From the NCBI GenBank assembly GCA_023627715.1, contig JAMAHW010000028.1:310001-374000 (forward strand): a stretch of 64,000 nt of DNA, read 5' to 3'. Made by a program: the position numbers and the translations under genes. Within the stretch, counting starts at the first letter, position 1, and each line of letters starts with the position of its first letter. The notes under the pieces were generated by a model. That model saw only the letters and a list, made by a program, of their open reading frames with translations, was not told the DNA's origin and did no database searches. Shown here piece by piece: positions 56,911 to 64,000 of the stretch. The stretch is from Periconia sp. R9002. Lineage: Eukaryota; Ascomycota; Dothideomycetes; Pleosporales; Periconiaceae.

Positions 56911-59733
56911 AGGGGTAGGGTCGGGTGATGCGGCTTTTTATGTCGTGGTTGTAATACTACACGTGTGGTATTTGATATCGTCTAGATTGTGGTAGAGGGA
57001 TAAATTGGCGAGGGGTGACGATGATGAGCAGAGTTGGCAGCGCCACTGTCCTTGAAGAGGAGGGTACGCGGAGTCAAGATTCAACCTGTTCAGAAGGTTT
57101 ATGGGTTGAGCCGAGTTGGAGACCAGAGGAGACATTTTCCTTCGACTCATGATGAACTGGTTTCGCGGAAAGTAGATGGGTCGTCCGGATGGACTTACGA
57201 ATTGTCGATACTGTTGCGACAGCGCAGAATGTGTGCGTGAGAGAGGGAGAGAGAGGGGGGCAGAAAAGGGTGGGAGGAAGAGACAAGACATCATTTTCAC
57301 ACATTACTACCTTATTCGTTTTGTACATACATATATCCATATCTACCTTGTAATGAACATATTTCTTTCTACTCGAATTCCTATGGTATCACTTACATTC
57401 TGAATAATATGATCGCGAAAAGAACATGAGGCAGTTAAATCTGTAGCTCACATAGGTCATCAGAGAAGTCACCCGTAGAGTGGAGATAAGCCCGCCGTCT
57501 GGGGGTTGGTAGTTGTACTCGTCGGTTGTGGCAGAGGTTTTAGAAGGGTATTAATTGAGAAAATACGTATACAAACTATGCTCTTTGCTGGTTTTCGTAT
57601 ATGCATTGGTGGAATTGTAGTTATGGTACAGACCTCTTGTTCCCAGAGTAATTTAATTCAGCGGAATTCTTCGCAGATACTCATGAACGGAGCTTTTAGT
57701 GGTGACTTGTCTGACCATTAAGGGTGGATACCTCAATTTTTTTAGGTGAACAATGAGGAAATATAAAGCTTATATAGACGAACTAAAATGTACGACTTCT
57801 AGGATGGTGGAAAGATAATCGGAGTATTTGGATGGTTGCGTTTAGGTTATGTGCTTTTATAGGGGCGTTAGTATTGGATAGTAATGTACATATCAATTTA
57901 TGTATACGTATTCAGCCTGATTCTCTTCCAGATATAATTTCGTGATGTGTTTTCTATGTTAAGTTGAGAGATATGCAGCAGCTATTGAATTCAAATATTT
58001 GCATAGAATGTGAATAAGGTGCTTTTTGAAGTCTAGCCTTTCTGGTAATTCCCATGAGTCTTGACTGGTGGACAGGCACAAAGGCAACCACGCGAACACG
58101 ATTTGCTCTATGCGCAAATAAGTGCGAATCTGCGAGAAATGTGCATGTACGAAAGAGAGTTCTTCCCGGACGCCCATTATAGATATAGATACGGAGCTTG
58201 ATCTGTGCATGCCACGATCAACAGTCAGCCACCAACGGAAAAGCAAATTACGATGGGTGAGTAGGTACGCGTCAACGAGGCACGCACAGCAAAAGAAACT
58301 CGAGTCACATTACTCTCTTGGCTCGGGCGCCGCCTGTGCTAGATAACGATTCCTCGAATTCGGACACGTTGCATACTTTATGATTTATGCATTTAGCTGG
58401 AGATGACTCCGACGGTGAATCTGCCTTGCCCTTGGGACCGGGTCATTTTATGTGTGTTTGCAGCACACATTATATGCATCAATTGCAGTTCTGCAGGTTC
58501 CAGGGAGCGTGGGGGCCATGGAATGCCAATTAGACAGAAACGACGAAAGGCAATTGCCGTCCGTCATGTATTGATTGACGGGATAGGCTGACTCCTGAGA
58601 CTGGCGACTGCAGGAAGGTGAATTTATCACTATGCCGCTGCAGATACGAAAAGGAGCAAAGGATGATTAGATGCATTCGGACCAGTGTCGCCCCTGATGG
58701 ACACGGGCGTCCAAACCTTGCAACAGATCAAACTTGCATAATGGCCATTCGCTTGTTGAGGGGTCGGTCGATTGCAGGCGGGTCAGCCTTGAAACAGATT
58801 TGAAGTGTCCAGTGAGGAGCTGGATATGACAGACTCGAGTTACGCATAGGTACATGGCAGATGAATGGTTTCAGTGGATGACAGAGTGGCAGCACTGATG
58901 ATTGCTAGATGGTGGGTTTGGATATGGTTTGTAGAATCATTGAGAGACGTGTCAACTGGTATCAGGTACTGGACATCGAGTTGGTCACGCGCGCTTTGTC
59001 CTTTTTTTTCTTTTCTTTTCCTTTTTTTGAATTTTTGGTGAATTTTTTTTGGTTGGGTAGGGGATACCCGGGTAGTGCTTCAACAATATTTATTTTTCTC
59101 TTTGGCAAAATCCAATACAGGATTTCTTGGCTTGACCAGATGTCCCGAGAGTTTTGCTTCTTTCCGCTGCAAGAAATGACCCTGTTACATACTTTGGTAA
59201 GTTAGGTATGTAGCCTGGGGATTGCTGGTAAGAAGGGAAAAATAAGGAGGCTGATGATAAAGGGGAGCCGAGAGTGAAACGGGGGGAGGCAGCGCTAAAA
59301 CAAGACACACGGCGATCGCCCATGCAACGTCATCGCCCAAACTTGAACCCTTGAACATCCACACGTGATGGGATGGCTGCTCGAACACTCCCTCCATTCA
59401 AATGTTCATGGAATCTTGTTTCCAGTCTCTCTCCCACCTCCTCACTCACTTCCAGAACCGTGCCACAGTAATCTAATCGCTGCGTCGACTCCATCACACG
59501 ACCTTGCCTTTGGCTTCGGGTTGGTTCATCCCACCAATTACCGCCATCTCCTTGACCCCTCTTCTCGTCTCGTTCTCTTTGCCCGTTTCCACTACATACC
59601 TTAGCTCAGGTACCAACGTACATACCAACCCTTAGCCTTCGTGCCTACCCCTCCACCGACGACGAACCCACGCTTTTACATATATTCAGCATACCCACCT
59701 TACAACAACACCTTCCTACAAACCCGAGCCGCC
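56911..59733. other. 2.8 kb gene-free stretch
   Basis: No supported gene. It holds a GAGAGG-rich tract near 57240, AT-rich DNA at 57400-58000, T-rich runs at 59003-59050, and a CT/AC-rich leader (59400-59730) before the Ser/Pro-rich gene. Confidence 0.5.
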
Positions 59734-60927
59734 ATGCCGCCGCAGGCAACCAACGAAGCCAACGCCCAAGGAGAGCCGTCGGGCCTTTTGGACAGAGGGA
59801 AGCGCAAGATCCTGAGCTTGAACCAGAAACATGCCGAAGCGACGCCGCAGTCCAACACCAACAACAATAATAGCAACAGCAGCAGCACAAAGTCGCCCAC
59901 GTCAGCTCCAGCTCTGCTTCCTTCGCCGCCCCTTACCACTTCACCTCGTGGACTCTCCCCCCGTGGAAGCCCAAGAATATACCCGGCTGGTGTCGCAGCG
60001 TCCCCCCGCCGTGTCCGCTCGTCCTCGCCTGGCCTGCATTCGCCTGCGTCCAGCCAGATCTTCGAGAGAAGTGTACAGGAGCCCGAAACCTCCTCCGCGA
60101 TCCCCGCCCACATACAAACAGAGGACCACATACCTGCCGGGTGAGTGTGACAGACGATGCACGCATTACTCAACCATCTGATCTTCTGCTAATTGGTGCA
60201 CAGTAAGCTTTCTTTCTTCGCATATCGCCCAAGTACATTGGAGACATATTTGTCGTTATGAGGGATACACTCTTCATCCATCCGTCAAGAAAGTCATGCT
60301 AATCATGTCGATTAAACAGCTTTGGACGCCTCCTCGATTGCAATCACAGACAATCAACTGAACCCAGACGAGGTGGAGATTATAATGCATTCAGCGCATC
60401 AACCTGCAGCAGCTGCAGTGACCGGGAGTGTTAGCGAGTCCATTCATTCGCCCTCGCTCGCACATGAAGATCTCGCTTCCAGCAACAACGACCTCTCTGA
60501 ATCCGTCTCTACCAATCCCAACTATGGCTCCCTTGACACAACTGACCCGAGACGGCTGAGTTTCATATCCTTTGCAGATGTCGTGCAAGCTGAACTCGCC
60601 GAAACAGACAGAGATGCCGTGCAATTTATGAGCCTATCGTCGACGGTCGACCGCTCGCCGTCCCCTGTGCGTTCGCCAGCATCATCCCATGGCTTCAGCG
60701 CTTCCCCTCCGAGGAGTGGTGCTGCATCGGAGAAAGGTGCTTTTGCCCGTTCTCCCAGCAGCCCTACAGCGCACAGCGCACAAAGCCCACCGGTGATTGG
60801 CGACTTACAAATTGAGACGATGCGTCAGGCTCTGCGCAAAACAGGGTCTGGTGATTTGAATGGTGCGCCAACACAGTCGCTCAGTGCGGACGAACCACCC
60901 CCAGTTGACTTGCCGTCGGTCAAATGA
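59734..60927 (+). CDS. Ser/Pro-rich conserved-looking fungal protein with a 29-nt microexon
   Basis: The model joins 59734-60140, 60204-60232 and 60320-60927 (introns 63 and 87 nt) to encode 347 aa. The ATG at 59734 has good context (gccgccATGc). A direct splice from 60140 to 60320 breaks the frame; the 29-nt exon (KLSFFAYRP plus split codons) restores it, and both introns carry GCTAAT near their ends. Exon 1 encodes GKRKILSLNQKH, a poly-Asn/Ser stretch and Ser/Pro blocks (SPRGLSPRGSPRIYP, RVRSSSPGLHSPASSQIFERS). Exon 3 encodes LDASSIAITDNQLNPDEVEI and DPRRLSFISFADVVQAEL, the most conserved-looking parts. Many SP sites suggest proline-directed phosphorylation. No named domain is recognised; a disordered regulatory protein is likely. 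Confidence 0.65.
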
Positions 60928-62604
60928 AAGACCGTGAGATGATAAATAAGAGGGTGAGGGGTGCGCGTAGGAATAATTTGCCTCTGCGGCAATCGCGGAT
61001 GTAGAATATGACGTGTTCTTGCCGTGTGTTACTTGCAAACTCACTCTCTCTCTCTCTCTCTGTTGGCATTGACGTTGTTCTTGTTTACTTTCTTCACTCC
61101 CACTTTGTGGTTTATTTTTATTTCCCCTCCGCCATTATCCAGGGCTAGGGCTAGGGCTTTGTTTTGTTTCTCGCAAGTGAGTTGGAATTGGGGAAGACTG
61201 GGCAAGGCTGGGTGGCAGATACCCACAGGAGTTGTGATTGGGATTTGCGCGAGAATGTTCATTTAAGCGTTCACGGTTTCTTCTCGGTGGACCAAGGATT
61301 TGAAGGTGCTCCTGTTTAATTTCCCATTGTAATGAACCGGGTGTAGATGAGTGTGTAATCATGCCAATTGGAGTCGAATTGAAGGAATACCTAGGTACAC
61401 GATGTGCATCAAGGAAATTTCCAGTGAGGCCACCAGACGCACACGGAGGCCAATTCCCCGGTGCTTCCCATGCTCTTTGATGTTTAATTGTAGATACAAG
61501 TACCTGATTCTCGCCCTCTCTCTTGCTCAGGAAAATGAGAGTCTCGAAGTGCACAGTCCCTTTTTGGAAACAAAGGGACGATTCATAGACAGGGATATCC
61601 AATCCTGTCATTCTATGTAATGAGGGACACGAGTGGATGATACTTGGAAATCTGACATGCAAGCATTGGAAAAGCCCGTGTCCAACTACATGGATAGGTA
61701 GGTACATGTAAGAGTAATAACCCGTGACGGGGAGAAAGCTAGGCTCTGGGCAGGCAAGCTAAGCTTCATGTCGCTTAGCGGAAATGTTTGCTCGGTGCTA
61801 GGAATCGGGATGTCGTTCAGGTAATTCGTTAGCCTCATCGAGACAGACGGCCACCACCATTCATGTCAGTCAGATAGTCCAACACTCCAACCCGTCCAGT
61901 CCTCTCATATACGCATGTTGACTTGACCCTCCCCCCACCGCATTCTATCCTCTTTCGCCCCATCCCGTCGACTGCTCTCCCCTCCTTCCACATCTTCCTC
62001 TACCCCCTCCTTGTTCCTTCTCGTTCTACCTCCCCTCCCTCCCAGGCTCTCTCGACCCACCATCACCACCATCCATCGCCATCACCAACGCCATCGCCCG
62101 CCATCCAACCCTCGCCCGCCGCCTCCTGTACCGCGTGATGGTGCGCGCCGCTGTTGGTACAAAGTAACCGATACTTCCGTTCGCCGCAACTTGAGTCGCG
62201 TGTGGTCTCTTCGTTGGACATACTCCCCTGCGACCGCAAGTGACTTGGCTCTCCACCGTTCAGCCACTCTGGGAGCATGAGATGCGCCACGCACACCTCA
62301 CTCGTCTCTTCGCAATTCTTCGGTGACAGCCATCCGGGTTCCTGCTGGGCGGCCGTCATCTGTCAATGCCAGTCCAACGACAACAACAGCTCCCGTCGTC
62401 TGCCATAGGACCCCGGCTGCCCCTCTACTGTCGACCAACGATCCAATTTCGGCCTGTGCATCTGTCTGTGCCTCCTACCCGTTCAGAGCACTCGTGCCCC
62501 CTATAGCCATCCATAGGGCCATCGTCTGAACCCGAACCCGCTTTTTTCCTTTCTTTTTCCGCCGCCCTGCCCGCGAACACCTTGGCTTGACCTGTCCTGT
62601 AAAC
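60928..62604. other. Gene-free stretch with CT repeat and long pyrimidine-rich leader
   Basis: No supported gene. (CT)9 at 61044-61061, three AGGGCT units at 61141-61158, and pyrimidine-rich DNA at 61920-62120 that probably belongs to the promoter/5' leader of the PH-domain gene. Confidence 0.5.
61044..61061. repeat. (CT)9 microsatellite
   Basis: Nine CT units downstream of the Ser/Pro-rich gene. Confidence 0.9.
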
Positions 62605-64000
62605 ATGGAGCAGGCATCGACGCAGAGTCGCCGGAGTAGAAGGGAGATGGATGCTGTAGAAGCCGTCCAGACAGGCACCCAAGCCAGGGAACCGCGGCCA
62701 GATGACCGCGCTATCCACAACACCATCCGCACCGTGACCCCCGAGAATGTGCCCGAGGACGACCAGGTGGCCGGTGCGAATCAGAGCACGCTTTACCAGT
62801 CACCGCCCGTGTCTCCACGCTCAAATACCTCGTCCACCCGTGCTGGCAACCCGCGATCCTTTGTCCCCCGAGCAAACTCAAACGACAGCGATTACACCCT
62901 TCGAGCCGCCAGAGACACCCAGACGCGCCCACGCACCCGGACCCTAGAAGAGCGTTCTACGCGGGATAAGACCCCACCGCACATTTTCACGGGCAACCGT
63001 CACCGCATCGGCTCTGTCCACAGCGCTGCATCGGCCAACTTCCAGAGCCTCGAGGAATCCGTCGTTACCTCGATAGGCCATCCTTCCACAATATCTCCGT
63101 CCACCTCGCAACCCCCACCTCGCACATCGAGCGCTGGCCGCAGCCGCCTCGTCAAGCTCCCACAGCGAACGGCTTCGCCCGCCAATGCCACGGCTTCGCC
63201 CACTACACAACCAGACTCATGGATTTCACCCGTGCCTGCTTCGGACGCTCGAAAAGTGCTCAAGCTTATGCGCGCCACCTGCGGTAAGATGCAGGGAATG
63301 CTCGCTTTTCGCAGGGGTGAGGCGAGCCCGTGGTCGCTATCCTACTGCTATATCAACGAAGACGCCGGAAGCCTCGTCTATGAACCCAAAAGTGACAATT
63401 CCTACCACCGGACCCTTGTTCCCGACCTACGAGGCTGTCGCGTTAAAAGCGCATACGATGCCGAAGCCTACACCGCCTATATCCATGTCATTGGGCACAA
63501 TTCTAAACTTGAAGTTTACCTCCGACCCCCTACCCAGGAAGAATTCGAATCGTGGTTTGCAGCGTTGCTGTGTTGGCAGCCCATCCGCCCCAAAGGCATC
63601 CACAATAAAATGGCCAAGCCGCAAACACCTCTGGTCGCAGACCGCCAGCTGGCGAACAGCAGGCGACACTCCGAGGTTTCGCTAACAAGAGAAGCGCCCA
63701 TCATCAAGGTCGGTAAGATGATCTATTGGGATACTAGCGTGACCTACAGCAACACGGGAACGCCAAAATCCTCAGGCTCCCGTCCACAAGCGTACCGTTT
63801 GCAGAGTCATGGCTCTCGCCGATGGAGGCGCGTGTCCTGTACGCTTCGAGAGAACGGTGAACTAAAGCTTTATTCGGATACAGACGTCACTCTGGTTTCC
63901 GTCGTGCAGCTTTCCCAGCTTTCCCGCTGCGCCGTTCAGCGACTGGACCCATCCGTTCTCGATAACGAGTTTTGCATTGCCATATACCCGCAATATACCA
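62605..64000 (+). CDS. PH-domain protein, probably a large fungal RhoGAP-type regulator; 3' end outside window
   Basis: An uninterrupted frame runs from the ATG at 62605 to the window edge, 465 codons, with no stop. Residues 1-215 are disordered, rich in Ser, Pro, Thr and Arg. Around 227-325 lies a PH-like domain: KMQGMLAFRRGEASPWSLSYCYI at the start and the amphipathic end helix EEFESWFAALLCWQPIRP. A second PH-like region starts near 365 (KVGKMIYWDTSV, then RRWRRVSCTLRENGELKLYSD) and continues past the edge. Tandem PH domains after a disordered N-terminus are the layout of fungal Rho-GTPase-activating proteins of the Bem2/Bem3 kind, but the GAP domain itself is not in view. A membrane-lipid-binding regulator of polarity is a reasonable inference. 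Confidence 0.75.
   Translation, partial: MEQASTQSRRSRREMDAVEAVQTGTQAREPRPDDRAIHNTIRTVTPENVPEDDQVAGANQSTLYQSPPVSPRSNTSSTRAGNPRSFVPRANSNDSDYTLRAARDTQTRPRTRTLEERSTRDKTPPHIFTGNRHRIGSVHSAASANFQSLEESVVTSIGHPSTISPSTSQPPPRTSSAGRSRLVKLPQRTASPANATASPTTQPDSWISPVPASDARKVLKLMRATCGKMQGMLAFRRGEASPWSLSYCYINEDAGSLVYEPKSDNSYHRTLVPDLRGCRVKSAYDAEAYTAYIHVIGHNSKLEVYLRPPTQEEFESWFAALLCWQPIRPKGIHNKMAKPQTPLVADRQLANSRRHSEVSLTREAPIIKVGKMIYWDTSVTYSNTGTPKSSGSRPQAYRLQSHGSRRWRRVSCTLRENGELKLYSDTDVTLVSVVQLSQLSRCAVQRLDPSVLDNEFCIAIYPQYT

Noticed and set aside
61141..61158. Three AGGGCT units resembling telomeric TTAGGG
   Set aside because: The unit differs from the fungal telomere repeat and there are only three; not an interstitial telomere.

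Overview
The window looks like nuclear DNA of a filamentous ascomycete (Pezizomycotina; the class is not determinable by eye). Supporting signs are many short introns (about 47-101 nt) with GT...CTRAY-like...YAG signals, dynactin Arp1, a fungal_trans_2 regulator, a fungal PKA regulatory subunit, a DUF3602 protein, isocitrate lyase, and several secreted plant-polymer enzymes with Kex2-type propeptide sites. No rRNA, tRNA, CRISPR array or viral gene was recognised. A run of 10 N at 31323-31332 marks an assembly gap.

Layout. 0-10 kb: a partial DUF3602 gene (minus), Arp1 (minus, four exons), a divergent TDP2-like phosphodiesterase (plus) and a Rim2-like mitochondrial pyrimidine nucleotide carrier (minus). 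10-18 kb: a secreted Asp-box beta-propeller hydrolase (plus), a 4 kb gene-free stretch and a fungal_trans_2 protein (minus). 18-24 kb: gene-poor, with a 165-bp TA-flanked inverted-repeat element (MITE-like) and short palindromes. 24-31 kb: PKA regulatory subunit (minus) and a divergent AMPK1_CBM protein with a long repetitive Ala/Glu/Pro tail (plus). 31-41 kb: a block of four secreted proteins spaced by gene-free DNA: a beta-helix protein (minus), a feruloyl esterase, an alpha/beta hydrolase and a repeat-bearing putative GPI-anchored wall protein (all plus). 43-56 kb: an orphan ATP-grasp ligase, a small spliced gene model, PRPP synthetase with an 18-nt microexon and a GC-AG intron, a DUF1365 membrane protein and isocitrate lyase. 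56-64 kb: a small basic/Ser-rich protein, a Ser/Pro-rich protein with a 29-nt microexon, and the 5' end of a PH-domain gene, probably a large Rho-type regulator, running off the window.

The genes do not form an obvious single pathway. Housekeeping genes (Arp1, carrier, pkaR, PRS, ICL) alternate with gene-poor stretches carrying secreted-enzyme genes, which fits a plant-associated or saprotrophic lifestyle (inference). I found no convincing new multi-gene system. The best leads are the unusual splicing in two genes, the small spliced gene at 46.2-46.6 kb, the MITE-like element, the stop-free 3n intron in a hydrolase gene and the orphan ATP-grasp ligase.
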